Assembly (NCBI GenBank): GCA_016647705.1
Contig: CM028338.1
Coordinates: 11,810,240 to 11,874,239 of the forward strand
DNA length: 64,000 nt
From: Eucommia ulmoides
Taxonomy: Eukaryota; Streptophyta; Magnoliopsida; Garryales; Eucommiaceae
Direction of reading: 5' to 3'
The notes under the pieces were generated by a model. That model was not told the origin of the DNA. It ran no database searches and saw nothing but the letters and a program-made list of their open reading frames with translations. A program made the position numbers and the translations under genes. Shown here piece after piece: positions 35,073 to 47,733 of this stretch (position 1 is its first letter; the number at the start of each line of letters is the position of its first letter).

Positions 35073-36451
35073 AGAGGCAACCCACGTTTTCAAAATAATA
35101 GAGCCTAAGGATACAAGCTATGGAAGAAAAACCCATACCGGTCACCTTGCCCGGAGTATTACCGCCGACTGAACTAGTCTTGCCTCCCCAGTACGTATTC
35201 TTATTCCCTTGTGCTTAATCTGAATACATGCTTTACTTTGAGTTTGGGGGTGAGACACATGTTTGCTTATGTTGGTATGGGTTAGGGAATGCTTGTGTGT
35301 GTGATTTTTCTTCGTATAACCTGTGTTCTTGTGGTCGTGTTTTAGTTTCTTTTCGTTTGGTTGTTTGAATAAATTGTAGGTTTTGTTGAGATAAAATGAC
35401 TTAAAATCGATGATAAGTATAGACACTTGATGTTCTCTTAGGTCTTTTGAAGTGCATGTCATTGAGATTTCTATGTGCTTGACTCGTATTGATTGAAATT
35501 CACTCTTGACTCCTTACACTTGAGCACCTTGAATCACAATCACTTTGCCTTTTGGGTACTTGGGAAAAAAATGTGCTTTAGGTAGGCTTTGACATCTTGT
35601 GAACACTATAACCCATTCGAGTGAAACTTGAGGTGAAATACTAGGTTATATGTGATTGGAGAGATGATTTAGGCATTCTTTTTGGACCGTTTGGGCCTTT
35701 CAAGTTAACCCTGAATTTTTTTTATCATTTGTTACCCCTGTTGAGCTTTATTGCATATTCTTTCATTACCCACATTTATGCATCAACCCCACTAAATTAA
35801 TTTCCACTTCCTAAATGCATCACGTATTGGCATTATTGAATGGATCAATGAGCGAAAGGACTAGCATGGGCTATATTTGGAAACATTGGTGGAATGGGTT
35901 ATATATTTCATTTTGTTTATTTTAGTTGTTTATGTTGTGGACGATGTTAATTTTGAGTTTGGGGGTATGGCTTTCTCCTATGTTATAAAAAAATGTGTTT
36001 CAATTTGTTTGAGGAATAATACCTTGTGGGATCGATTAAAAGAATACATGTGACGAAAAAGGGGAGTTGATGAATTTTTTTCTTGGAAATCTTGTAAGAC
36101 CCATGAGTTGTGATACATGCCTAGGGTGATTTAAGTTTATAAATGACATTTCCATCTATCTTTTAGCCTAGCCATACATTCCAACCCGCAAAGTTCTTTT
36201 GATCTCCAATGACATATGTACCTACACAATTAGTGGGGAGTGACACGAAAAATGGGCTTATGGTTATTATTAAATTCACAATCTAGAGAGTGTTCATTGT
36301 CTCCTTAGTACATAAATCTATTTGGGGCTTGTTTAGTTCAGTGAGAGTGTGTGCACGCACTTACACATTAAGATTCTTGAGTGGATTGAAATTGATACTT
36401 AAAGTTGAAATTCACGATAATCTCAACGTGTGCCATAAGGGTATGTGAATG

Positions 36452-37640
36452 TAGTCTTTTCTTGGTCTTCCGGTGCAATGGCTATTTGATTATATAGCCT
36501 AAATAGCCGTTAAGAAAACAATAGTAGTCATAACCGGAGAAATGATCCAATATTTGATCAATGAACGGGAGAGAAAAATGATCATTTCGTGTGGCCTTGT
36601 TCAACTTTCTATAATCAATGCACACTCTCTATCCAGTGATGGTTCATGTGGGAATTAGATCATTCTTCTCATTCTTTACCACTATTATGCCTTCTTTCTT
36701 GGAAACCACTGGCACCGGACTTATCCATTCAATGTCTGATATATCATATATGATTCCTGCATTTAATAACTTCAACACCTCAGCACGGATCACCTCATTT
36801 ATCGTAGGATTTAGCCTTCTTTGATGCTCAATGAAGGGCTTAAATGAGTCCTCCATCAAGATTTTATGCATGCAAATAATTGGGTTTATTCCCTTGCTAT
36901 CGGAAATAGACCACGCGAATGCTAATTTGTGCCGTTTTAGGATACTAAGCAGTTTGTTCTCTTCTTCTTGAGTTAAAGATGATGAGATGATGACTGGAGG
37001 TGGATTTTCGGGATCGGGTGAACTAATTTCATCATCAAGGGTCTCTACTTGAACCGAATCCACTACGTCTTTAGGTACGGCTTCCAAAAATAGGACGTAG
37101 TCCACAACACCTTTATTTGTCATTAAGCCTTTTTCACCAAAATCCCCCATAGATAGGGACTTTGTAAGAGTATGCTCCAATGGATCCCAATTCAAGTTTT
37201 CATGAAAGAATTCCCTAACGCACGAGTCTACCACTCCCACTCGATTACATGTTGGGCACTCAATCGAAAACTTCATTGTATTGAAAATATTGAACTTCAT
37301 TTCATCATAATTTATTCTCAACGTAATATTCCCGTTATAAACGTCAATCAATGTCTTCCCGTTTGTGAGAAAAGGCCTCCTAAGTATAATGGAAATCTCT
37401 CGGTTCTCTTCCATCTCCAATACGACAAAATCCATCAAAAATATGAATTTTTCCACCTTTACTAGCACGTCTTCAGTTACGCCTTTAGGATAGGTCAATG
37501 AACGATCTGTCATTTATAGATAAATTGTAGTTAGCTTTGTATCTCCAAGCCCCAACTTCTGGTAAACGGATGATGGCATTAGATTGATACTTGCTCCTAG
37601 ATCATAAAGCGCCTTCTCAAAGTGAGATTTCCCAATGGTG
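36452..37640 (-). pseudogene. Gypsy protease and RT start (C), fossil
   Basis: The protease active-site word DLGASINLMP lies near 37600. A 289-codon open stretch (36644-37513) follows, with the protease end (DVLVKVEKFIFLMDFVVLEMEE), a variable linker, and the RT start (EVLKLLNAGIIYDISDIEWISPV). The pattern is that of Athila-group pol. Fossil. Confidence 0.85.
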
Positions 37641-37699
37641 CATGGTACAGTGAAACTTTCGGGATCTTTCAACTTTTGAGGCAACTTTTGTTGATGGAT

Positions 37700-39240
37700 C
37701 GCACTACATTCCTCTGTTAACTTTACAGTCTCCTATTCATCCAATTTCTTCTTATTTGTCATGATATCCTTCAAGAACTTTTCATAATTGGGCATTTGTT
37801 CCTATGCATCAGCAAACGGTGGAGTGAGTATTGGTGGGTTGTTTAGAAATGAGATTGTACCCGAATTCACTTATGGGGCTTCCTTCTTCTCTTCAGCCGA
37901 AATGGTTTCTTTCTCAACATCAATCTTCTCCTTTGGGTTATCCTCTTTTGGCATTGATGTTTCTACTTCCTTTCCACTCCTCAAGGAAATGGCTTTGGAA
38001 TCCCTTGGGTTAGTCTTCGTATCACTGGGAAACTTCCCCGAGGTTTACCCTTTTATGGCACTCGTGAGTTGACCAATTTGAGTTTCCATAGACTTCACAG
38101 TTGAATTTGTATTGGTGCACATTGTCTCAATATTGTCAAGCCCTGTCTCATGTTTGTTGAGCTGATTATATGTTTCTCACATAATGTTTTACGACTCCTT
38201 CATGAATAAGTCGAGCAAATCTTCCAACAGTGGTTTATTTCTTTCCACCATTTGTTATTGCATAGGATGGCTTTGTTTCTATGGTTGATATCCTTGGGAT
38301 TGCAAAGAGTATCTAGGAGGAGGTCGCAATGTATTCTGATTGTTCGCATAAGAGAAATTCTCATGATTCCAAATTTTAGGGTGGTATTGAGTTGGGATGT
38401 TGTTGGTGGGCCTAAAGGTGTAGGCCCAGTTGTTGAAAAAACTGGCACTCCTGAAACTCATTATCAACCTCAGGTTACGAAGTACTTGCCACATTTTTCG
38501 TTTCTCGAATGGACGAGGCATCTCAAGTAGAGAAAGCGAGTAGTTTCTTTATGAGTTTTGACACCTGGGCCGACAAGGTAGTAAGAGGATCGATGTTATG
38601 AATATCATCTACCTTTCATCCCATATTTCGCTTATCAGGACATTGGTAGTTGTTGGCTTCCATCTCTTCCAAAAGTGCATGAGCCTCGTCTGGAGTTTTG
38701 GATAACAAAGAACCTCCCGATACGGCATCTACAATTATTCTTGTCTATCCATCCAACCCATTATAGAAGAGTTGGGTTTGAAACCAATCTTGGTACCCGT
38801 GTTGGGGGCACTTTCTCAATAAGTCCTTGTACTGCTCCCACGCCTCGAAGAGTGGCTCATAATCCTGTTGGTGAAATTAAACAATCTCGCCTCTCAACTG
38901 TGATGTCTTCGAAGGTGGAAAGAACTTAGTAGGGAACCATTGAGCTAGTTCTTCCCAAGTTTAGATGCTCCCCTATTGGACTGATTGAAACCAACCCCTG
39001 GCTCTGTCTCGAAGGGAAAATGGGAATAGCTTTAGCCGGATTGCATCCTCTGCGACTCCATTTATCTTCACCATGTCACAAATATCCAAGAATGTTGCTA
39101 GATGGATATTTGGATCTTCATGAAGATTCCCGGTACTAATCCCTAAGGACCCATTGTTATTGAACTTCTGGTTCCAGTGGTTCTTGTGGTAGCGCTTGAG
39201 GCATTGGCGGTTGTCGTGGCACACGATCATCACCAGCATT
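37700..39240 (-). pseudogene. Gypsy gag (C), fossil
   Basis: An open stretch at 38973-39239 has the gag helices ATFLDICDMVKINGVAEDAI then RLKLFPFSLRDRA. The C-terminal linker helix (SMETQIGQL-like) lies near 38070, as in element D. Gag would form the particle shell and bind RNA. Fossil. Confidence 0.75.
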
Positions 39241-39465
39241 GGCTATTTATTGAGTTTGGTTTCTCCTCTCCCACTTTAGTCTCCTCAATGTACGTTCAAT
39301 CTCTGGATCAAGAGCAAGGAATTTAAAACTCTGGCTATGTTGCATACACTGTTTGTCACCGCAACAAATGATAATGATTTAAACAAAAATAAATTAAAAC
39401 AAAATAAGTGTCTAAATTAATACTGAGCTACTTGGTAGTAATATCAACTTAATCACTAACTTAAA

Positions 39466-39487
39466 TTCTCGGCAACAACGCCAAAAA
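39466..39487 (-). other. Primer-binding site (Gypsy C)
   Basis: Minus-strand TTTTTGGCGTTGTTGCCGAG directly follows the LTR. It is a tRNA-Asp-type site (compare TGGCGCCGTTGCCGGGGA). Confidence 0.8.
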
Positions 39488-39489
39488 CT

Positions 39490-40866
39490 TGTTCGCGATA
39501 TTTTAACGCTTTGATTTTACTTAGAAGTACACTAGGTCAAGTTTTAATAAAGTGGATTCAAAGATCGAGTGTCATCCACTGGTATTTGTCGTTAGAACTA
39601 GTTAAGTACTATATATGATATAGATTAATTTTATCAAGACGATTAACAATTTGAATTGTGTTCGTTATTTGAAAACTAATTAAACCTTAAATACTTGGGA
39701 TTAGTTCTATGAAAATGGATTATCTAGGGATTAATTTTGTTCACTAAGACATGTTTAATTTAGTCTAGTTTACATTAATGGTATTCAATCTATCCGATAA
39801 TCTAGGTATCGAAAACTCACTCACTACCTCTCCCGAGTATAAAGTAAGTGAATATGCAATCGTATCAACACTGATATACCTATCTAGCATCTAAACGATC
39901 ACATGAGTCTAGCCCCAACCTCATGGATTGCACATGTTCTAATAATCTCTCGATAGAAGGTCGTGTTATGTTTAACCCTAGTCCGAATTCGGGGTTACCT
40001 CTCCTGAGTGTCAAATCACGTACTCTCAAAACAACCACCATACTGTACAAAGCATACTATGGATGTAATAAAATGGTAAACACTATCGGATATAGATGAA
40101 CAACCATTAACAAAACACAGATTCACTCAAACATGGATGTTCATTAACTAATCAATCCCTAGATAATAACTACTTAGCCACACATGGTCATAATTAAATA
40201 TTCATTAACACGTGAGAATAACATCATCATGTAATCAACAAAGTTTAGAAACAAAGATAGAAACAAAGAAAGAATGGCAAATCTGTAAAAGTGAATGGTT
40301 GCACTTCCGCAAAAACTGCTCCGAGATCGTTTCCTCTTCTCAAAATGTGCTCTACTCTCCTTAGGTCTAATATAGGGCTTCTAATAAGTCTAAAAACTAT
40401 CCTTAGCAAGGTTGGAAGTTGGTGGATACAAATAGGGGTAAAAAATATCCTAAAAAGATCAAGAAAATGCGTTGTCAACTATTTCTTGATCGTTGCAGCA
40501 ATGTCCTGTCATCGTTGCAGCAATAAAGGGTATCACTGTAGCAATGGGGAGGTAGAAGGTCCACTGACCTTTTATCTTTGCAGCGATGAAGAGTATTGCT
40601 GTAGCGATCAAGGGCCAGTGGCCCTATGATGTTGGTGCTGCAGCGATGAATGGCATTATTGCTGCGAAGAGGCTCCAAGTTCTCATTTTGATATTTTTTT
40701 CAACGTTTCTCCACCGATGTCCTACCGATTAGCTCAGTTTCAACCATTTTCATCCCTAACACTTGTTTTACATAAAAAAAAAAATAAAAATGAATTAAAA
40801 CGCTACAAAAACACTTAAAATCTACCAATTTCGGCTTGAAATTATATAGGTAAATTCAACCTATCA
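39490..40866 (-). repeat. 5' LTR of Gypsy C
   Basis: 1377 bp, minus strand TGATAGGTTGAATTTACCTA to CGCGAACA. It carries a GCTGCAGCGA/GTTGCAGCAAT palindrome array at 40480-40680. It is homologous to 43474-44760 and 55729-57056. Confidence 0.85.
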
Positions 40867-42076
40867 ATAATCCATTCTTGTCTTGGTAATGAATGGTTTT
40901 CAATGAATTTGGTAGATTGTGTAAGATTCTCAATGGTCTTTCAAAGATTTGGTAATCATTACCTGTCTAGGTTCAATGATTAGCAATCATTAGAAATCAT
41001 TAGTAATGATTAGCAATCATTACCCAATCTTTGATATGATTGGTTGCACATGGGAGCATTTATGGCTCGAAGTGATGTTTCTGGTTTGGTTTAAGGGTGA
41101 AGTACCAATTACTTTCACTATTTCGGTTTAGCTGTCATTAATGATTCCAAGGTTCTTTGAATTATATCTTGATGAGTCATTTGGCATTTAATGCAAGACA
41201 AAGACAATTGATTTGATGGGCTTGGAATCGGTTGGATTTGGATCGAATTGACTCAAGTTGTCTTGTAACAGGTAGTCACATTTCAAGGATTTCGATTAGC
41301 CCTAAGATATTTTGATCAAAATGCCACCATTCCTTGAATTTGGAATATCCATGTCATCCCAAGCATTTAATGCTTGATGTATTGTACACTTAATGTCTTG
41401 ATTAAGTGTATGCAAGGTGGCGAACCGGATCGAATTAGTTTCGATAATGGTTACTTACTTTCTAAGTAACTTAATTTCTTCCCTAGATAATTTGGTAGAG
41501 AATATCTTAGAGGTGTATTGGTTATTTTAATGCATATTTATGAGTCATTAAACGGTTGGTTGGGCCCTTGATTTAACGGACTTGTCATGACATTTTCATG
41601 TCTTTATTTAGGTCTTTTGGATTCATTTAATGGATATTATAAGTTTCGACAAGTATTTAAAGATATATTTTTCATGTTGAATAGACGAAACCGGTGATAG
41701 TAAATTTCAAGGTTAAAATAGGTAACTGAGACAATTTGGTGAAATTTTCTATAATTAAAGGTTAGCAACTAATTTTTATTCATATTACAGGTGATTTAAT
41801 GAAAATCAACCTTTAATAATGTCATCTTAGTCCCCCTTTAATTTTAGGAATTTCAAGATTGATCCAAAACTTTTACTTTACCAAATTTAGCCAAATTCAA
41901 TAGTTTTTATGTTTGTTTGTTTGTTTTTTTTTTTTTTTTAATGTTTTTGTTGTTTTCTATATTATCGAGTGTGATCTGAAGTACAAATTCATTCCCTTTA
42001 AACCTAAGTTTAAAATTTATCTAAACTTGTACTTTTGATTAAACACTAACTGGCCGGGACAAAATGCAGTGTCTAC
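40867..42076. repeat. LTR-like remnant, possibly Tat/Ogre type
   Basis: Non-coding DNA between the LTR of Gypsy C and the Copia Y protease part. Its right end (GGACAAAATGCAGTGTCTACA at about 42056-42076) resembles LTR ends of legume Ogre/Tat elements as I remember them. It contains a T run at about 41923-41939. No start, primer site or partner was found. Confidence 0.3.
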
Positions 42077-43468
42077 AAATATTTAGGAAGATTATTTTCA
42101 TCTATGTTCATCACAATATCTAATATTTTTTTATTTTTAAACTCTCTGCCTCTTTTACTATGGATGGTTAAAATGCATGATTATTTCTCATTTTGCACAC
42201 GCTTACAAAACTTAGAAAATGTAGACGTCACATCACTTTTTTTTAGATAAGAAAAATATCGATGTAAGTCTAGAATTGTTATCAACAATCACAAATGCAT
42301 AAAACTTTCCCCCTATAATAGTAATAGCAATAGCATTAGGACCAAATAAATATAGATGCAATAATTCAAGTCATTTTGATGTAGATGTATGCAACTTCTT
42401 CGGGAATAATGGTCTAGATTGCTTACCTAATTGATATGCATCACTTACTTTATCTTTGACATATTTGAGATTAGGTAATCCATGTTCTAGACTTTTTTTA
42501 AACAAATTAGAAATCAACTCCATACTAGCATGCCCAAGACGTCTATGCCATAACGAACTATTTTTCGATAAAGCATTTAAACATGAAAGATTTTGTGCTG
42601 AAAAATATTCAAATGAACAAGTGTAGACATTCTCAACACTTGATGCCACAAGCAAGATATTACTATCATGCATATTCTTAATGATGCATATATTATTGAC
42701 AAAGATAATATTATGGCCCTTATCACATAATTGACTTATACAAAGAAAATTATGTTTAAGACTATCTACCAATAAAATATCCTCAACAGTAGTCGATCCA
42801 ATTATCGATATTACCTATACCGATGATCTTACCCTCAGTGTTGCCTCCAAAAGTCACATGACCTCTGCCTTTAGGTGTTAAAGACATAAATTTAGATTTG
42901 TCTCTTGTCATGTGCAGAGGACAACCACTATCTAGGAACCTTTTTTTTTTTTTTTACTTAAATAACCTTCAAAGAGCACCTCAAATAGTTCCGAAGTGGT
43001 ACCAATCTATGTGGGTTCGATCTTATTAGCTGGTTAAGTGTTCATTCCTTTAGAAACCCATACCTGTTGATCTTTAAATAATCTTTAAAAATAGCTTCTT
43101 ATGGTATGCCTCAAAATATTACAGTTAACATATCTAACAAGATTCTTAGTTTCATAATAGAATTTTTGAAATCTCTTTTGCTTAATTTTTTCTAAAAACA
43201 AATTTTAGCTTTTTGTAATACTCCTCTGGAACTTCCCAAAAGCATTTTTAAGTTCTTGTCATCACCTATGAATCTAAGAACAATAGAACTTAGGTCTAAA
43301 ATTTTGGAATTCAATTTATTGTTTTTTTATTCAAATTTAACCGCTTGTTTGTTTAGTGTGTTAGTTGTACTTTGTATGAAGAACAATATTTTTTATAATC
43401 ATCTAACAGTTCCTAATAGACATCAAATAATTCATCAATGTCTAAAGGACAAGAACAAGAACATTAGG
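42077..43468 (-). pseudogene. Copia gag end, protease, pre-integrase and integrase start (Y), fossil
   Basis: From high to low coordinates: a gag tail (LKMLLGSSRGV-like near 43240), the protease word FLDSGCPLHMTRDKSKF near 42930, and a 133-codon open stretch (42371-42772). That stretch has LKHNFLCISQLCDKG and the gag_pre-integrase signature SLWHRRLGHAS. The integrase start (HSKRGREFKNKK-like) lies near 42140. The zinc-binding His/Cys pattern of the integrase N-terminus is partly visible. It is the middle piece of Y, bounded by Gypsy D on the right and the remnant at 40867-42076 on the left. Fossil. Confidence 0.8.
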
Positions 43469-43473
43469 GTGCC

Positions 43474-44760
43474 TGTTGCGATATTTAAATGCGCTTTAAT
43501 TTTACTCACAAGTGCACGAGGTCGACAAGTAATAAAATGGATCCGAAGATCGAGTGTCGTCTATTGGGATTTGTCGTTAGAACTAGTTAAGTACTTCAAT
43601 TGACGTAACTCAATTTTATCTAGACAATTAGAGAATTGATATGTGTTTGCTATTTGAAAACTAATTAAACCCAAATACTTGGATTTAATTCTATGAGAAT
43701 GGATTATCTAGGGATTAACTTCATTGACTTATACGTGTTTGATTTAGTGTAGTTTACATTAATGATATTCAAACTATCTGACAATCTAGGTATCTAAAAC
43801 TCACTCACTACCTCTATCGAGTGAAAAGTGAGTAAATATGCAACCGTGTCAACACTGATATCCCTATTTAATGTCTAAACGATTACATGAGTCTTGTCCC
43901 AAATTCACGAATTGCACACGTTCTAACAATCTTCCAAAATATTAGAACGTCGAGTTGTGTTTGAACCCTAGTTTGAATTCGGGGTTACCTCTCTCGAGTG
44001 TCAAATTTCGTATTCACAAACCAACCATAATATCATACAAAAAATACTATGGATGTAATAAAATGGTAAACACAATCAAATATGGACGAACAACCATTAA
44101 CAAAATAAAGATTCACTCAAACATGTATATTCATGAACTAATTAATCCCTAGATAATAAACGCTCAGCTACTCACGATCATAATCGAATATTCAACAATA
44201 CATGAGATAAACATCATCATACAACCAACAATGTTTAGAAACAAAGAGAGAAACAAAAAAGAAATGGAAAATTTGTAAAGTGGATGGTTCCACTTCCGCA
44301 AAATCCGCTCCAAAAACGTTTCATCTTCTCAAATGGTGTTCTCCTCTTACCTGGTCTGATCTAGGGCACTCTAAAAATGTCCTTGGCAATGGTAGGAAGA
44401 AGGGGTATAAAAAGAAATGCAAAATATCCAAATAACGCGTTATCAGTTGGTGGCTAATCGCTGTAGCGAGAAGCTAACAGAATAGCCACTGGCTGCTTAA
44501 CGCTGCAATGAGCAATGTGCTCGCTACAGTGATCAAGGGCCAGTGGACCTTAGCGACTGGCGCTGCAACGAGAGGGCTACAAAATGGTCTTTCTAGCTAT
44601 TTCTTCAACGTTTCTTCACCGAAGTCCTAGCGATTAGCTTGATTTTTAACCGTTTTCGCCCTTAACACCTGATTTACGTAAAAACGAATTAAAACATTAC
44701 AAGAACACTAAAAATCCACCAAAATTGTCTTAGAGATATATAGATAAAATTAATCTATCA
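43474..44760 (-). repeat. 3' LTR of Gypsy D
   Basis: 1287 bp, plus-strand borders TGTTGCGATATTTAAATGCG and AATCTATCA. Palindrome-like GCTGTAGCGAG/GCTACAGTGA words at 44455-44580 stand upstream (on the minus strand) of a TATA-like TTTTTATACCCC near 44410. The polypurine tract AAATTTGGGGGTATT adjoins at 44761-44776. Confidence 0.85.
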
Positions 44761-44776
44761 AATACCCCCAAATTTA

Positions 44777-46602
44777 GAATTTTGCTAGTTCTCGAGCAAA
44801 ACACCCATACAATAAAATAAACTACCACAACTAATTGATGAACTTAAATACTGAAAATGAAAAACACAAATGAACTAAAAATAATGACGTGTGAGTTTTG
44901 AATTAAACTAATCTTCCAGAACGTTTTCCTTCAACGGCCCCCAATCATATCGAGTTCAAGAATAAAACCACACTATGTGGTGTTCTAGAATTTTAACATT
45001 TAATAAACGTCATTTTAGATCTTTTCCAAGTGTGTGTGCGAAAACTCTAATTATACAACCATCCAAAGACCGAATTGGATTATCCACCAACAAAGTTTAT
45101 GACTTATTACGATAAGGTATAGGATTTCCATATACTAGACTGAGTTCACTCTCCACCAATGTAGGCTAAGAAATTTAAAAAGATCAAAAGGATTTGGTTT
45201 GGTTTTTATCAATTGCCCAAAGGTAAAACGGGAATATACAATAGGATAACGTCTTTAGATGAACGATACCCAAGGCACTACGCTTAGCACTCAAACACAC
45301 TCCTACCCACAAAGACAAATTTGAAACAACCCCAAACTTACATTTTAAAACATAGTACTCACTTGGCTAAACAAACAAAAACAAAGTAATATTTATACAT
45401 GTGTTTCTTTTCCTTTTTACAACCATACCCCCAAACTTATTTGATTTGTAAAATTTCACGGGTGTGGAACTACGATAGAAAAATAACAAGTGAGTACTCA
45501 AATACCAAACCAATCAAAAAAATTCCCAAAACCCAATCGCTCACGTGAAGTAGCATAAACAAAAGCTAATTTGATTTCAACTCAAATCGTGCCTTAGGTT
45601 TTGTGATAGTAGGTTGGAAATAATTTAATTGGCCAAGGTATTTGATATGTGTTCAGAATTGAAACGGCTAAGAGGCTTCAACAGGGTAACAAGGGGTAAA
45701 ACATTTTGCATGGAAGGCTTCAACGGCTTAAGAGATCAAAATGAATGCCTAAATCATATCTCCTTAACTACCATGCCTAGGATTTCACCATCTAGTTTCC
45801 CTCAATCAAGTTCTAGAATCCATTAAATTATCATGAACTCGGCTACTAGATAATCGGCGTCAAATCAATTAGATAACTAGTGCATTGAGTCTACGTGCTT
45901 GTGCAAATTAGGATCCACAATGACTTTTACTAAAACGAGATGTCAAACACACAGATGAATGGGCATTACCCTTGACCTCGATAAACAACTAGGGGATAAT
46001 ATCATCATCGGGTAATGGCCCAGAAGAACTACAAAACTAAACACACAAAAACAACTTCTATAACACACTTTCACTATTACTAAACAAACATGCATGAAGT
46101 TCACTAAACAACCATTAAACTACATAACACAACAATTAACAACTAAACATGTTAAACTACATAACGTTGAACAACTATTTAAACTTAACTACATAACCAT
46201 ATAAACTACATAACCAACAAAAAGTCATTAAATAAGAAAAACATATAATACATAAAGCTACAAAACACCAACATAAAGCATAGAAAACAACATAAACACG
46301 TACCTGGGAGGTGAAACATTGAAGTCTCATCCTCTATTGACAATCGTGAGGCATTTCGTCCCCACTGTCATCGTGATGGGAGGGATTGTGTGGTGGTTGC
46401 CGAAGATGTGCCAGGAGCGGGTGCATTGGGAGATAGCTGCTCATATTATAGCTGCTGCCATTCTGAAGTACTGGAGGGCCTAATAATTCGTCTGGTTGTA
46501 CTGGTCTTGGTACATTCAAAATTCAGTGTTTTTATTTCGAATTTGGTATTGTTCATTTCGAATCGCGGAGGCGTCCACACGTAGAGCCTGAAGTTACTCC
46601 CC
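44777..46602 (-). other. 3' untranslated part of Gypsy D
   Basis: No coding potential. It is homologous to 1-700 and 3834-4385 (for example AATCGGCGTCAAATC near 45853). It also contains words shared with the interior of family A elements (for example the AACATTAACCCATTTTCTATT type). This suggests family A derived from an Athila-like parent by keeping this part. Confidence 0.65.
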
Positions 46603-47700
46603 CTAGTACAACACTTGTTGGTGAAGACTGTCCAATGTGATTTCTGCTCTAACGAGAACCCTGAAACTTTGGGCTCTGGACATCCCTATTTCTTCTTCAT
46701 CTTTTCCCTCAACTTCATTGCTCCATATTTGCTTCATGGACGGGATATCCAAAGCTCTTTTGGGGTGGCACAAGTTATCGTAAGAGATTATAACTCCCGC
46801 TTTCTGAAATAGCTCTGTGAGAAGAGAGAGGAAGGGCATACTAGTTTTGGTGTTCCGGATGGCATATTGGATGTCAGAATTAACAAGAAAATCGACGTTC
46901 AATAGATGATTGGTCTCAATAGAATATAGAGTTAAAGCCTTGTCTTTTGTAATGTTAGTCAAATTAGCTGTCGGATGCAGTCTGGCGCAGATGAAGTGGA
47001 ACCAAATTTTCAAGAAGTTGTTCAAGTGCTTGGATGGGAAAATAGCCAAATCTGGCCACGTATGTACCTAATGCACATTTCCTGAACAAATCGTCTTGAT
47101 AGCTATGTCCAAATCCTATTTCGTCTCGTCATCATCCGAATCTTCATCTGGTTCCTCAGTAGGCAACTGTAGGTACTCGTTTATAGTTTCAACATAAAAC
47201 TCCACCACATGATTCCATACCATGGTCCTATGGTTCTCGCAATGTACAACATTTGCGAAGAATTCACGAACCAAAGTGATATCACTAGGGCCCGGTTACC
47301 TACAGAAGCACTTCCAACTTATTTCTTGTGTCACATTCACAATATCATCCGAACGGTCATCTAGTTCGGCGAAGTTGCGTTCACAAATGGAATTTCGTTT
47401 GTGCTTAAATTGATTGAAATGTTTCTCCTCTTGTTTTGAAATGAAACTGCTTGAATCGTAACTCTATGTGGGATCGATGGCTTGCAAACCAAAACCCTCA
47501 CCCCTTTATCATTTTACAACATCTTTCTTCTGCATGGCTTCACAATTTTAGATTTTTGAACCTACAACCTCAAAAACACAGACAAAATCCCCAAACAATT
47601 CAAGAATTCAAAACATGATCCACAAGATTTCATTATAAAAAGTTGAATCCAACACTCAAACCACCACAAAGCAATGTGTTCTTTACCAAAAATTGACCTA
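46603..47700 (-). pseudogene. Accessory ORF, putative plant transposon protein family (Gypsy D)
   Basis: A 148-codon open stretch (46603-47049) has the family pattern: IWFHFICARLHPTAN, a block ending LLNVDFLVNSDIQYAI, and FLSLLTELFQKAGVI. It is acidic after that (EVEGKDEEEIG). It matches 949-1368 in element E position by position in its landmarks. Weaker coding-like sequence continues to about 47700, where the nested element begins. Function unknown. Fossil. Confidence 0.6.
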
Positions 47701-47733
47701 CATTCATATTTGCACAGAAAATTGCATGGGGTA

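Larger units (their letters stand above)
27587..36451 (+). mobile_element. Athila-like Gypsy fossil B, plus strand
   Basis: Begins TGATGAGTAGTTTATAT, an LTR start common in plant Gypsy elements. Parts: LTR (27587 to about 28832), primer site (about 28840), gag part (28985-29390), an acidic open stretch (29552-30031), the nested element 30036-35072, and a 3' untranslated part (35073-36451) with polypurine-like TTTGAGTTTGGGGG motifs. The second LTR is absent; at about 36452 it abuts the oppositely oriented fossil C. Broken. Confidence 0.65.
36452..40866 (-). mobile_element. Athila-like Gypsy fossil C
   Basis: Minus-strand order: 5' LTR (40866-39490), primer site (about 39487-39466), gag (about 39240-37700), protease and RT start (about 37640-36452). 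The rest of pol and the second LTR are absent; at 36452 it meets Gypsy B head-on. Its LTR is homologous to those of element D. Broken. Confidence 0.8.
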
